64,000 bases of DNA from Truepera sp965215315 (GCA_965215315.1 CBDCDB010000008.1:930001-994000), one strand, 5' to 3'; shown: positions 16,096 to 26,005, counted from the stretch's first letter. Notes: a model not told the origin generated them from the sequence alone. Program-made: numbers and translations.

Positions 16096-16905
16096 CTAAC
16101 GGCGGCTTACGAGGGCCGCGGCAATAAAAAGCGCCGCTTGCGTCAAGATGATGGTGCTGCCGGAGGGAACCTCGAGAAAAAACGACGCCACGAGCCCTAT
16201 GACAGTACTGAGTAGCCCGAACACAACACTTAAAAGTGTCATCTGAAACAGTGACCGCGCCACGAGCCGCGCCGCCGCTGCCGGAATCACCAGATACGCT
16301 GCAATTAAAATCGCGCCGACCACTCGCACCGACACGACGATGACGACGGCGGCAAGCGCAAAGAGCGTGTACTCGAGCCACCGGGTTTTTACGCCGTCGG
16401 TCTGAGCGAGTTCGGCGTCAAACGTGGCGTAGGCGAGCCGTCCCCAGAGCGCCCACAAAAGCCCTAACCCGAGCGGCGTAACGCCTGCGACAATCAGCAG
16501 TTCTTCACGTCCGATCCCTAAAATCGAGCCGAACAGCAGGTTCCACGCATCAACGTTGTAGTCGGTCTCGAGGCTGATAAAGATCACCCCTAGCGCCACC
16601 GACACCGCAAAAAAAATCCCAATGGCCGTGTCCGACGAAAGCTGCGTCCGGTCACGAACCCAGGCGATGCCCAAAGATGCGACCAGCGTAAAGGGCAGCG
16701 CCACCCAGAGTGGTTGTTGAACCCCGACAAGCAAGCCGAGCGCCACCCCACCGAACGCTGCGTGCGCGAGCCCGTCGCCCAGGAATGACAGACCGCGCTG
16801 CACCACAAACACGCCCAACACTGAACTCATTAGAGCAACAAGAAGCCCCACTAGAAGTGCCCGCTGCATAAAGGGCAGCTGAAAAATCGTCCACAGTTCT
16901 GTCAT
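16096..16905 (-). CDS. znuB: Zinc/manganese ABC transporter permease
   Basis: A 269-residue ABC-3 family permease with about eight predicted membrane segments (clear ones near residues 15-38, 60-83, 94-113, 136-157, 176-211, 219-241 and 248-264). The characteristic GLSFLGDGLAHAAFGGVALG lies at about 38-57. It forms the membrane channel for Zn(II) or Mn(II) with the ATPase directly upstream (1 base apart). Neither the metal nor the binding protein can be fixed from this window. Confidence 0.9.
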   Translation of the reverse strand: MTELWTIFQLPFMQRALLVGLLVALMSSVLGVFVVQRGLSFLGDGLAHAAFGGVALGLLVGVQQPLWVALPFTLVASLGIAWVRDRTQLSSDTAIGIFFAVSVALGVIFISLETDYNVDAWNLLFGSILGIGREELLIVAGVTPLGLGLLWALWGRLAYATFDAELAQTDGVKTRWLEYTLFALAAVVIVVSVRVVGAILIAAYLVIPAAAARLVARSLFQMTLLSVVFGLLSTVIGLVASFFLEVPSGSTIILTQAALFIAAALVSRR

Positions 16906-16906
16906 T

Positions 16907-17641
16907 TCAGATGGTTATGCCGTGACTGTGCCCGAGGTGCCCGAACGCTCGTTGAAGGCAGCTCTCACAGAGTACGTCGTCGGGTAGACCGAAGCCGTGC
17001 AGACGCCGGTTCAAGACTGCGACGCGAGACGAGTGGTAGCGTGCCGCGCTCAGGTCGTGGGTGATCATCGCGACCGTCGCGCCGCTTTTCGCCTGATAGG
17101 TCTCGAGCAGGTCATAAAGGTCGTGTTCAGCTAAAAAATCAACGCCGGTCGCGGGTTCGTCGAGGAGCACCAGCGCCGGGCGGCGCACGAGGGCCCGAGC
17201 CAGAAAAGCTCGTTGCAACTCACCGCCCGAAAGTTTGGCGAGGGTACGCTCCAATAGTTTTTCCGCGCCGACGTCCGTTAGAATGCGCCGCGCCGCGTCC
17301 CGCTCGTCTAGGCGCACCCGCGCGGGCCAGCTCCGCCGTAAACCCGAGACGACCAACTCCAAAACCGTCGCCGGAAAGGTGCGGTCGAAGGTTTTAAGCT
17401 GCGGCACGTAACCGATCTGTTCCGGGTGCCGTCCGGCGCCCTGCCCGAAGAGCGCTGCGTGCCCCTTGAGCGGTGTTATAAGTCCCAGCGCGACCTTCAT
17501 CAAGGTCGATTTGCCTGCCCCGTTCGGCCCGACAATCGCCAGAAACTCACCTGCGCCGAGGTTAAACGACACGTCACGTAAAACTTCAGCCTCACCGAAA
17601 CGGACGCTGACGTGATGGAAGTGAAGGGCGGGTGGGGTCAC
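16907..17641 (-). CDS. znuC: Zinc/manganese ABC transporter ATPase
   Basis: A 244-residue ABC ATPase. Walker A is GPNGAGKSTLMKVALG (residues about 38-53), the Q-loop is GYVPQLKTFD, the signature is KLSGGELQRAFLARAL, Walker B is ALVLLDEPATGVD, and the H-loop is MITHDLSA. A His/Cys-rich tail (CESCLQRAFGHLGHSHG) is typical of metal transporters. The start is GTG at 17641. A palindrome upstream (17770-17785) may be the metal-regulator site. No substrate-binding protein gene is adjacent. Confidence 0.9.
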   Translation of the reverse strand: MTPPALHFHHVSVRFGEAEVLRDVSFNLGAGEFLAIVGPNGAGKSTLMKVALGLITPLKGHAALFGQGAGRHPEQIGYVPQLKTFDRTFPATVLELVVSGLRRSWPARVRLDERDAARRILTDVGAEKLLERTLAKLSGGELQRAFLARALVRRPALVLLDEPATGVDFLAEHDLYDLLETYQAKSGATVAMITHDLSAARYHSSRVAVLNRRLHGFGLPDDVLCESCLQRAFGHLGHSHGITI

Positions 17642-17671
17642 AGCTCGTCAGTCTACACCGGAACTTGCCGC

Positions 17672-17698
17672 TGGGCGGCGTGGGCGGCGTGGGCGGCG
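17672..17698. repeat. Three tandem 9-base units upstream of znuC
   Basis: Three perfect consecutive copies of TGGGCGGCG, 31 bases before the znuC start. They probably arose by slippage. No function can be assigned. Confidence 0.8.
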
Positions 17699-17769
17699 TG
17701 CTCTGAGACAAATAGGCAGCTATGAAGAATCAACACGGTACGGTTCAACGATCCAACTCCTCTGAAGAC

Positions 17770-17785
17770 TGAGAACGGATTCTCA
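17770..17785. promoter_or_regulatory. Palindrome resembling a Fur/Zur-family operator
   Basis: TGAGAACGGATTCTCA has perfect 6-base arms (TGAGAA/TTCTCA) around a 4-base centre, about 130 bases upstream of the metal-transporter genes. The shape resembles Fur-family boxes (inverted TGA-A-A arms). It lies in an otherwise featureless spacer, which supports a regulatory role. Assignment to Zur, Mur or Fur is inference. Confidence 0.5.
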
Positions 17786-17864
17786 ACAGGGCAGGATAAG
17801 ACACAGTGACGAGGCTTGTCAATGTGTCTTAGTTGGAGCAGTGGCAGATAACGTAAACTTTACC

Positions 17865-19190
17865 CTAACGGCAGGTCCTCGAGTCCGGCGTTAGCGTGGT
17901 GGTCTGGCGTCCGTCAAGGTAAAATGTCACAGGGTCACGGCCTGAGACGTTGAGCTGCCGCGTGATTCCGGCGTTTAACCAGCGCCAACCGCGTCTACCA
18001 GTTTTTTGTACTCGCCAACTCACCTTGGCCCGCGTAGCAGTAGGGTTACCCGCGAGGTAGCGCTTAGCACTATCTCAGCAGAACCCGCGCATCCCTAGTC
18101 AGCCCCCCAAGCGCCAACAAACGTCGTGTCTAACGGTCCCTGATTGTTGCCGGTCGTCACGTAAAGTTTACCCGCTATCACTCCGGCGACCGCCGAAGAG
18201 CGGGCTTCGGGCAGCCCAGCAAGCTCTTTCCAAGCGTTCGTCTCCGGGTTGTAAACGAGAACGTCCCGCAGTTTGCGCCGGTTCTGTGTCACGCCCCCCG
18301 TAATCATGATTCTTCGTCCGTAGCTCAGCGTTGAGGCCGTAATGTGCCCGATCCGTTTGGGCAAATCTGCTGCTTTTGTCCGGGTGTCCGCCGCCGGGTC
18401 GTAAACATCAACGTCACGCAGGTTGCCCGAGTCTGAGTCTTCGTCCCCTAGATGCTGCCCCCCGATCGCGTAGATTTTGCCCCCAAGCGCAGCACCGGCG
18501 ATATGGTTGCGCGGATTTGGCAGCGGCGCAGCTTCAGTCCAGCGGCTACCGGCTTTGCCAGGTCGAGACCCAAGTGAGAGCCGCTGTCACGCCTGTAGGT
18601 GAAGAGGTGGCGAACGGTTCCGCCGAAGTAGTGAAGCTTGCCGCCTTGTTCGACTAGCGCCCCGCCGCCACGTTTTGCAGGGAGCGGCGGCCCCGCCGAC
18701 CAGGTGTCGGTTACGGTGTCGTAAAGCCACACCTTGTCCGTCGGTGGCCCGGGGTGATCACCGACAAACCCACCTGCCAGATAGATTTTCGTACCGTAGG
18801 CAGCCTGACCCGCGTGCGTAATCTCTTGCGGCAGCGGCTCGATACTGCGTCACGTTCCTCTCTGCGGGTCGAAAGCGTAGGCACGCTTGGTCGCGTCGAT
18901 CCAATCGTTGTGGTAGCCGCCGAACACGTAAAGCTCGCCGTTTAGCGCCAGACCCTGAGCTTCGTATAGGGGTGTAGGTATGCGCTCCGACGTTCGCCAA
19001 TGTAAAGGGCGCGTTAGGTCAGGCTCCGGCACAGGGTTTTGAACCGGGGTGGGCAACGCAGGTTGCGGGGTAGCGCCGATCTCAGGCGCGACATCAGGTG
19101 CAGTGTCAGGGGGAGGCGCTTTACCTTCGCCTAGCTACGCACAGCTCGAGCTTTCCAAAGCGAGTACCAAACAGACACAAAGTAAGTAAC
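17865..19190 (-). pseudogene. Decayed kelch-repeat exported protein
   Basis: The minus strand reads a secretion-like start (LLCVCLVLALESSSCA, then a TAG), a Pro-rich linker, and several kelch blades in different frames: LALNGELYVFGGYHND, MWLYDTVTDTWSAGPPLPAKRGGGA, and VLVYNPETNAWKELAGLPEARSSAVAG with GKLYVTTG. After further breaks it ends with VSWRVQKTG, LNVSGRDPVTFYLDGRQTTTL and TCR at TAG 17865. This last part is clearly related to the C-terminus of the intact propeller protein encoded at 19710-22676. Several frameshifts and stops make it a pseudogene. Confidence 0.75.
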
Positions 19191-19709
19191 CTGAGTTCAG
19201 AATTGTTTTTACGTCGGGTACACAGATCCTGTACTTTTGGTGACTGACGACTGTCTCAAGGATTGCGCTTTCGCTGTTTAAGACGACGCGAGCGTTTTAG
19301 CCTCAGGCCCGCCTTACGCTTGTAAAAGCAAACTCGGCAGAGACAGAAAACCCATCCCCGGAGAAACCTCGAACTCAGGTTAAGTATGCTCTGTAACCAG
19401 TTTTCATAACCCACCCTCTAGTAACGATCTCTGTTTTACGGCGCACTCACAAAATCCGAAACGCTAGAAAACGATAAGCTGTCCACAGCCCCGCACCTTC
19501 CCCAACGTTCACGCGAGTAGCAGAGTGTTAGAAAGTTCATAGTTGGACGTACGACCTAGCTGGACAGCAAAATCCTCTACGCTTTGAAACGTAGAGGATT
19601 CACAGGGCGCAAGTCAGCGGTGCTCACCGTTACCGCGCCGACCGGCCAAGAACTTTTTTGCCGGACGTTTAGGCAAGTAGTGCAGCAGCTGGGCCGGGTT
19701 TTACGGCGT
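19191..19709. other. Spacer between the two propeller genes
   Basis: No gene was recognised on either strand. Apart from the hairpin at 19571-19600 I see no repeats, tRNA or convincing promoter. Confidence 0.6.
19571..19600 (-). terminator. Hairpin terminator of the propeller lipoprotein gene
   Basis: A perfect 11-base stem (AATCCTCTACG / CGTAGAGGATT) with an 8-base loop, followed on the minus strand by TTTTG. It lies about 110 bases after the stop at 19710. A hairpin from an IS200/IS605 end would look similar, but no transposase lies beside it. Confidence 0.6.
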
Positions 19710-22676
19710 TTAGCGGCACACTTTGGTACTCGCTTTGAGCGTCCGGTACTGAACGCCGTCCAAAAAGAACGTAACCGAACTCGTTCCCGCTGCCAGCGTC
19801 AGCTTCTTGGTACTTTTCGCAGCAAGTCGGAACGAACCGGTTTTTTTCGGTCGGTTGATCTGCCAGACGATTTTGGCACTCTTGCTCGTCTCGTTGTTGA
19901 TGAAGTAGTGGTCGCGGCAAGTGACGGAAAACCTGACGTAAGTTTTTGGCGTAGGTGTCGGTACAGGGGGTGAGACGGGCGCGGTGTAGGTGGCAACGAG
20001 GCGCGTCGGCACTTTCTCAATTCTTACGTCGTGTTCGCGTGCGCCGCCGTCCGACCAGCTCGCGAACATATAGCCACCCTGCTGCTGCGCCGGAGCGATC
20101 AGCTGCTGCGCCGCGTTGACGTTCGTTGATACCGTAAAGGGTGTCTTGCGCAGAGTGCCCTCCCACGGCAGCTCGAGCCCTGCCGGGACGGTCTCGAGGG
20201 TATAAGACACGACGTCAGGGTAGAGCGAAACACAGTCCGTAGCCGCTTCTCCAAACGCGTCTGTGACTTTGAGGCAGAGTTCTAAGTAGGTGTTATCGCC
20301 GTGATCTTCGGTCACAAAGCTGCCGACGTCTCCGGTGGTCGGCGGGAGACCGTCTAGGTGCGCGTGGTCGTTATGGTGCATTTTGACTGTCCAGCTGAGG
20401 TCACTTTCAGGCAGGGTGCCCTGTTCGAGATCGGTACCCTGACCGCTGAAAGGAATCACGTCGCCGACGGTATAACGAGCGCCACTTGCAGGTGACAAGA
20501 TAGCTGCGACTGGGGGATTATTGTTCACCCGCACCGTCAGGCTGCTGAGGGTCGTTTCACCGGTGTCGTCCGAAACGCGCAGCGAGACGCGGTAGACGCC
20601 CGGTTGCGCGAAGGTATGCGCCGGGTTCGCCTCGGCGGATTCGCCGCCGTCGCCGAACGTCCAGTTGTAACGGAGGGTGCCGCTGCCGCTCGAGCCTACA
20701 CTCGAAAACGTTACGGGTAGGGGCGCAGTCCCTTGCAGGACGCTCGCCCCGGCGCTGGCGATGAGCGGCACCGTTTCGGGTGGCGTGTAGCGGAGGCGTA
20801 AGAATTTACCACTGTAAATATTTATGACAAATAGGTCGCCCCCCGGCCCCGCCGACATCTGCGTAATGCCCTTATCGGTACCGAAATCATTGACCGACAA
20901 CACCGTACCCGAACCGCTCAGCGTGAGGTAGCGGAGCCAACCTTGATTGAAATCGCTGATGAACAACGCCCCGCGGTACGGGGCCGGATAGCGCGTGCCG
21001 GTGTAGAAGTCGCCGACCTGCACCGAGCTGCCGCCGCCCCCGTGGTTGTAGGCGTAGGCGGCGCTGCTGACCTCGTTTTTGGCGTAGAGCGCCGCACAGG
21101 TGGAAAGTGAACGGTAGCCGCCTTGCTCGAGCGCGGGGCCGTTGCCCCCTTCATAGCAGGGCCAGCCAAAGTTTTTGCCGCGCCCACTGTCCACCTCTTC
21201 CCAGGTGTTCCAGCCCACATCACCGATATACGGCACGCCCGTCCCCGGTTGGAAGGTAAAGCGAAACGGATTACGGAGGCCGGAGTTGTAGACTTTCGAG
21301 CGGTTGCTGTTCGGATTGCCATCGTAAAACGGGTTGCTGGCATATCCTTTACCGGTCAGCGGGTCGATGCGTAAGACTTTGCCGGAGAGTGAATCAAGCT
21401 CGAGCGCACGCACCGCGTAACTCTGCACGCCGCCGTAGTTCGCGCCGTCCCCGTTACCGACAAAGAGCGAGCCGTCGGGTGCAAACCGCAGCGTCCCGAT
21501 GGTGTGCGACCACTCGTCTGCCGGAAGACAATCTTGGACGTAAGTTCCAGCCTCGCCGCAAGACGGCACGGGGCTGTTACGCAGGGTCGGCGCACCGATG
21601 TTGGCGTAGGTGCTGTTTTTTCCGAGCAGCACCACCGCGCTGCCGGGCAGGGCGACGTTGTAGTTTTGGGCGGGGTCGGCAGTGAGACGGACGAGCCTCG
21701 AGACCCGCGCCCCACCGTTATCGGGGCCGCCGTAGCCGCTACCCCCTTGAACCTCGGGCGGGTCGTAGGTGTAGAGCACGTACACATACGGTTTCGCCGG
21801 AAAATCGGGATGAACCGCAACGCCGAGCATCCCCCGGTCGTGAAAATTGTTGACCTCGTGGGACAGGTCGATAAAGGGTGCGCTCAGCACCCGTCCGTTT
21901 TGCAACACCTTGACGACGCCCCTTTTTTCAGCGACGAAGGCGCGCTCATCAGCCGCAAAGTCGAACGCGACGCCGCCGTCAAAGCCTGAAGCGACGACCT
22001 CGAGCCCAAACCCACTCGGCAACGTCGCCTGCGGATCGACCTGCCCAGCCCCGAGACGCACGGGCCTGACGGTTATTCGCACGGTATCTGAGCGCGCCTC
22101 ACCGTCGGCGCGGAGCTGTCCGGCGCGAATCGTCACCGTATCGGTACCCGCGAACTCCTGCCCGGTGTCGCCCTCAACCCGCGCGTAAGGTTCAAAAAAG
22201 AACAGCTGCCGACCGTCGGGAAGCTCGAGCAGCACTTCAGCCAAGAGCCGTTCGTTGTCGCCGAGGGAAGGGACAACGGCGGGCACCCGCAGCGTCAGCG
22301 CAGCCTCAGAGAGGTCGGTTGCGGGTGCGAGGGCAGCGGCGGCGAACGTTACCAACACGCCCTTGGCGACCGCTTCCGCGCCCCCATACGACGCGGCGAC
22401 CTCCTGGGGATAGTTCGGCAGCGCGTCGGACAGCGAAAACGTCACGTCGGCAGCCGTATTCAAAAAGCCGGGGTCAAAGGTCGCCGAGACCCCACCGGGT
22501 AGCGCGATGACGCCGCCGTTTGGGGAAACGTTCTGGACGGCGGTCTCGAGCACCGGCGGTGCCTGACGACACGCTGCGGCAAAGAATATCAAGCAAACGA
22601 TAAGAGCAGAGGAGCCGCCGCGAGTCCGGCAAACATGGGTACAGGTTTTAAGGGCTGACAGGATAGCTATAGGCAC
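19710..22676 (-). CDS. Glucose/sorbosone-dehydrogenase-like propeller lipoprotein with PKD domain
   Basis: About 988 residues. The frame opens at 22709, but GTG 22676 has GAGGTGG 7 bases upstream and gives a lipoprotein signal (LIVCLIFFAAACRQ). Order: lipobox; about 200 residues of beta-rich domain; a GSDH/PQQ-sugar-dehydrogenase propeller (VAEKRGVVKVLQNG, HDRGMLGVAVHPDFP, ADEWSHTIGTLRFAPDGSLFVGNGDG, NSGLRNPFRFTF, GWPCYEG); a PKD domain (NWTFGDGGESAEANPAHTF); an Ig-like stretch; a repeat with WSDGG; a Pro/Thr linker; and a C-terminal domain with flanking Cys (SVTCRDHYF...STKVCR) shared with the kelch pseudogene. It is likely surface-bound and may oxidise sugars, though such propellers are often not enzymes. 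Confidence 0.85.
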   Translation of the reverse strand: MPIAILSALKTCTHVCRTRGGSSALIVCLIFFAAACRQAPPVLETAVQNVSPNGGVIALPGGVSATFDPGFLNTAADVTFSLSDALPNYPQEVAASYGGAEAVAKGVLVTFAAAALAPATDLSEAALTLRVPAVVPSLGDNERLLAEVLLELPDGRQLFFFEPYARVEGDTGQEFAGTDTVTIRAGQLRADGEARSDTVRITVRPVRLGAGQVDPQATLPSGFGLEVVASGFDGGVAFDFAADERAFVAEKRGVVKVLQNGRVLSAPFIDLSHEVNNFHDRGMLGVAVHPDFPAKPYVYVLYTYDPPEVQGGSGYGGPDNGGARVSRLVRLTADPAQNYNVALPGSAVVLLGKNSTYANIGAPTLRNSPVPSCGEAGTYVQDCLPADEWSHTIGTLRFAPDGSLFVGNGDGANYGGVQSYAVRALELDSLSGKVLRIDPLTGKGYASNPFYDGNPNSNRSKVYNSGLRNPFRFTFQPGTGVPYIGDVGWNTWEEVDSGRGKNFGWPCYEGGNGPALEQGGYRSLSTCAALYAKNEVSSAAYAYNHGGGGSSVQVGDFYTGTRYPAPYRGALFISDFNQGWLRYLTLSGSGTVLSVNDFGTDKGITQMSAGPGGDLFVINIYSGKFLRLRYTPPETVPLIASAGASVLQGTAPLPVTFSSVGSSGSGTLRYNWTFGDGGESAEANPAHTFAQPGVYRVSLRVSDDTGETTLSSLTVRVNNNPPVAAILSPASGARYTVGDVIPFSGQGTDLEQGTLPESDLSWTVKMHHNDHAHLDGLPPTTGDVGSFVTEDHGDNTYLELCLKVTDAFGEAATDCVSLYPDVVSYTLETVPAGLELPWEGTLRKTPFTVSTNVNAAQQLIAPAQQQGGYMFASWSDGGAREHDVRIEKVPTRLVATYTAPVSPPVPTPTPKTYVRFSVTCRDHYFINNETSKSAKIVWQINRPKKTGSFRLAAKSTKKLTLAAGTSSVTFFLDGVQYRTLKASTKVCR

Positions 22677-23196
22677 GACGTCACCACCTCGAGTTGCACG
22701 TGCCCACACCTTTGGGAGGGTACAAGCTGCGCCTTTATGCTAAGCGGCAACGCCGTAAACCTTCAAGGTACCCTCGGCCTGACCGGAAAGGGATAAATGT
22801 CATCGTCCGGCGCGTCCTAAAGGTCTAGACCCAAAGACCTAGGCTTGAACACCCGGCAGCGTAAACAGCACTTAACAGCGCAGCGGCTCGTCTGAACATC
22901 ACGGCCGCCGAGCCTATCTCCCGCAGCATTCAGCAGCATTCAGCGTGAGGGTCACTTCTCCCCAGTGTCGGCGTAAGTGTCGGCGTAAAGTCGGCGTAAA
23001 ACGTTTTTCCAGCAGGACAGGAACGGAGCAGGTGAGCTTCCCAAGCACACTAAACGCGCTGCTGCACGGCTAGCTTCAAGTAAGGCGGCATAAAAATATA
23101 ATCGGGGTTTTTTGGGGGGCAGCTCGAGCAGTGCGGAAAGTGTGACCCTCCCCCAGCTTTGCCCTTAGGCGACCCGAACAGGGTTTAATAGGTAAG
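22677..23196. repeat. Spacer upstream of pyrD with short tandem repeats
   Basis: A noncoding stretch of about 520 bases. It contains AGCATTCAGC twice in tandem (about 22924-22943) and GTGTCGGCGTAA twice followed by a shortened third unit (22965-23000). It also has a T6/G6 run near 23107-23118. No open frame with a ribosome site, RNA gene or riboswitch was recognised. Confidence 0.6.
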
Positions 23197-24237
23197 ATGT
23201 ACACGCGGCTTAAACCTCTCTTATTCAGGAGCGACCCCGAACGCATTCACGAACGCATCATGCGGGGGCTCGCCTGGGCCGCCGAACACCCCGGCGCGCT
23301 CACGCTGGCGGGCGCAGCCTGCCGCGCAAACGACTCGCGCCTCGAGACCCACGCCTTCGGCCTCACCTTCCCGAGTCCGGTCGGGCTCGCCGCTGGCTTC
23401 GATAAAAACGCTGTCGCCGTACCGACGTGGGCGGCGCTCGGGTTCGGCTTTGTCGAGGTCGGGAGCGTAACGGCGCACGCACAACCCGGCAATCCCAAAC
23501 CGCGCCTGTTCAGGCTGCCGGAAGACGCCGCCCTCGTCAACCGCATGGGCTTTAACAACGAGGGTGCAGCGGTCGTCGCTGCGCGGCTCAAAGCGCTCAG
23601 GCAGACCGGAAGGGTGCAGGTGCCGCTCGGGGTCAACATCGGTAAATCCAAAGTTACGCCGCTCGAGCACGCGCCGGAAGATTACCTGGCGTCCCTAAAG
23701 CACCTCTGGCCCTACGCCGACTACTTCGTCATCAACGTTTCGTCACCTAATACACCGGGTCTGCGGGCATTGCAAGAACGAGATCGGCTCACCGAACTCC
23801 TCGGCGCTGTCCGGGCTTTCAGTACGTCGCAAACCCCAAAATCCGTCCTGCTCAAAGTCGCGCCCGACCTGAGCGACCGTGAACTTGCTGACATTGCCGA
23901 ATTAGCCGTGCAGCACGGTATAGCTGGTTTGGTGGCGACGAACACGACGGTCTCGAGAGCAGGTCTCAGCACATCCTCGGACGAAGCCGGTGGGCTTTCA
24001 GGAAAACCGCTTAAAGACCGGTCTCTAGAGGTGTTACATTTTCTCGCAGGTTTGGGAACGGATTTGCCCATCGTCTCGGTAGGCGGCGTTGCCGACGCTA
24101 AGGATGTTTACGCCCGTTTAGAGGCCGGGGCCGTCCTCGTTCAGCTCTACACGAGTTTCGTCTATGAGGGGCCGTTTCTGCTGCGGCAGCTTAACCGGGG
24201 GCTTTTGAAGCGGCTCGAGCAGTCAAAACAAGCCTAG
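23197..24237 (+). CDS. pyrD: Dihydroorotate dehydrogenase (quinone), class 2
   Basis: A 346-residue membrane-associated flavoenzyme of pyrimidine synthesis that oxidises dihydroorotate with a quinone as acceptor. Motifs are GLAAGFDKNAVAVPTWAALGFGFVEVGSVT, NRMGFNNEG, GVNIGKSK, NVSSPNTPGLRALQ (the class 2 catalytic Ser region), LLKVAPDL, VATNTT, GGLSGKPL and VSVGGV, all FMN or substrate residues. The N-terminal amphipathic helix (LKPLLFRSDPERIHERIM) typical of class 2 enzymes is present. It is monocistronic. Confidence 0.96.
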   Translation: MYTRLKPLLFRSDPERIHERIMRGLAWAAEHPGALTLAGAACRANDSRLETHAFGLTFPSPVGLAAGFDKNAVAVPTWAALGFGFVEVGSVTAHAQPGNPKPRLFRLPEDAALVNRMGFNNEGAAVVAARLKALRQTGRVQVPLGVNIGKSKVTPLEHAPEDYLASLKHLWPYADYFVINVSSPNTPGLRALQERDRLTELLGAVRAFSTSQTPKSVLLKVAPDLSDRELADIAELAVQHGIAGLVATNTTVSRAGLSTSSDEAGGLSGKPLKDRSLEVLHFLAGLGTDLPIVSVGGVADAKDVYARLEAGAVLVQLYTSFVYEGPFLLRQLNRGLLKRLEQSKQA

Positions 24238-24310
24238 CGGTGCGTTTCACGTTTTCTTAATTTAACTGAATGAGCGTTTGACCCAGCCTACAAACGTCAT
24301 GTACTCGCCC

Positions 24311-25786
24311 ATGAAACTCACATGGTTGCTGGTGTTCGGTCTGTTATCGGTGCTGCCGGGGTGCCGCATAGGTGAACCCAACCGGCTCGAGTTTAGTGCC
24401 GATCCACGTATCCTCCGGGGCCGCTACAGCGGGACGGTAGATACTCGGTACGCCTCGGGCGTAGTGGCGCTCTCGGCGGACAATACTGTTTTGGCAATGG
24501 GAGCTGGCAACCGGCGGGCCGTCGTGCAACTCTGGGACGTAGCCACGCAGACCCCCGTCAAAAGTTTAGGTACGCTCAGTGAAGCGGCTCCGTATACCGA
24601 CGACGTTGCAATCACCGCTGACGGTAGCGTTGTCGGCAGCGTGTCGGGAAACCGCGTCCAGCTCTGGAATACGCAGACCGGGGCGCAGCTGACGCTGGAC
24701 ACAGAGATGGTTTCAGACGATTGCGCGAACTTTTGCGCCGTAAAGTTCGACCTCAGCAGCGGCGGTCGTCTCGTAGCCGCCGGGGACAAACGCATCACCC
24801 TCTTCGACGCTCAGACCGGCGCACAGCTCCGCGCCCTCGAGTCTCCCGGCGCTTCGCTCGAGACCCTCGTTTTTAGCGCCGACGGCACCCGGCTGGCGGC
24901 GTTCAGCACCGACCTGCTCGAGTCGGACGCACCTTTTACTTTTCACGTTCGCGTCTGGAATCCGCTTTCAGGCGAAATTATTTTCTCACACTCGGGAACA
25001 GCGGCGCTCACGCCGAGGCTGGCTTTAAGTGCTGACGGTAAGCGCCTTGCCTTTGCCGAAGGTAGCATGGTTCGCGTCGTAGAGGTTGACTCCGGGCAAA
25101 ACGTAGCCTTAATTGAAGCTCCTAGCGTCGAGGTGCCCTGGAATTTTAGTGCGCTGACCCTAAATCCGGACGGAAGCCAACTGAGTGTCACAATCTACAG
25201 AGACAACGAGACGACGCCTGCCCCCGCCACCACAACGACGATACTTTTTGACACGGATACCGAGGCCCGCGTCGCTGAGCTAAAAGACGTCTATCTGGGT
25301 GAGTGGAGTCAAGACGGAACACGCGTGTTGGCTTACGACAATCTGGAAACGGAAGAAGGCCCGGCTCTGCTAGACGCAGCTACCTTTGAGACCCTCGGAC
25401 GGTTTGTCAACGGTGAGCTGTACGAGGTCAGCCTCGAGGCTACCCCCAGCTACGTTGACGCCCAGCATTACACCGTTAGCGGAACACTTACCCTTAACGG
25501 CGGCCCGCCGGTTGCCTTTACCGGACAGGTCAAGGGCAACGAAGCGCAGCGCTACCTCAACCTCAGCCCGCAAGCACGCCTCCCCTACCCTGCCGAACTG
25601 ACTTTGGAACTTGAAGACAATCCCCTGACACTTTACGGTCGGCAGGAGTGGCGCAGCCCAGACGGAAGCTTTGGGAATCAACAAGACCACGCCTGGACGG
25701 GGTACGTTCTAGATACGTCTCAACCAGCACCTCTTTACGGCGAGGACGGCACGTTGACGCTCGACCGCGCTGATGGGTCACAGTGA
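24311..25786 (+). CDS. WD40-like repeat lipoprotein
   Basis: About 491 residues from ATG 24311, which gives a textbook lipoprotein signal MKLTWLLVFGLLSVLPGC. A TTG at 24278 and an ATG at 24299 would only lengthen the N-region. Several WD40-type blades follow, such as VALSADNTVLAMG...VQLWDVATQTPV, VAITADGSVVGSVSGNRVQLWNTQTG, LVFSADGTRLAAFS...VRVWNPLSG and LALSADGKRLAFA. A C-terminal beta-rich domain lacks repeats. It is probably a surface protein that mediates contacts. No partner gene is evident. Confidence 0.8.
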   Translation: MKLTWLLVFGLLSVLPGCRIGEPNRLEFSADPRILRGRYSGTVDTRYASGVVALSADNTVLAMGAGNRRAVVQLWDVATQTPVKSLGTLSEAAPYTDDVAITADGSVVGSVSGNRVQLWNTQTGAQLTLDTEMVSDDCANFCAVKFDLSSGGRLVAAGDKRITLFDAQTGAQLRALESPGASLETLVFSADGTRLAAFSTDLLESDAPFTFHVRVWNPLSGEIIFSHSGTAALTPRLALSADGKRLAFAEGSMVRVVEVDSGQNVALIEAPSVEVPWNFSALTLNPDGSQLSVTIYRDNETTPAPATTTTILFDTDTEARVAELKDVYLGEWSQDGTRVLAYDNLETEEGPALLDAATFETLGRFVNGELYEVSLEATPSYVDAQHYTVSGTLTLNGGPPVAFTGQVKGNEAQRYLNLSPQARLPYPAELTLELEDNPLTLYGRQEWRSPDGSFGNQQDHAWTGYVLDTSQPAPLYGEDGTLTLDRADGSQ

Positions 25787-26005
25787 CGGGTTGCGTCAAT
25801 TTGGTTGTGCAGCGTTTTCTACCCTTTATTTCGGCGCTGACGCCTTTGTCTGCGGAAGCCGAAATCTTTTACTGCCGAGCAAATGCTCGAGACGTTTACG
25901 GCGAGGTCTTCCTGTAGGGAATTGTTCTGGGTACAAACAGCGCGGGGCTGTACGACCTCAATGTACTGAGGTGGCAACAAAGCCGAATATCGGTAAGCTT
26001 AGTGT

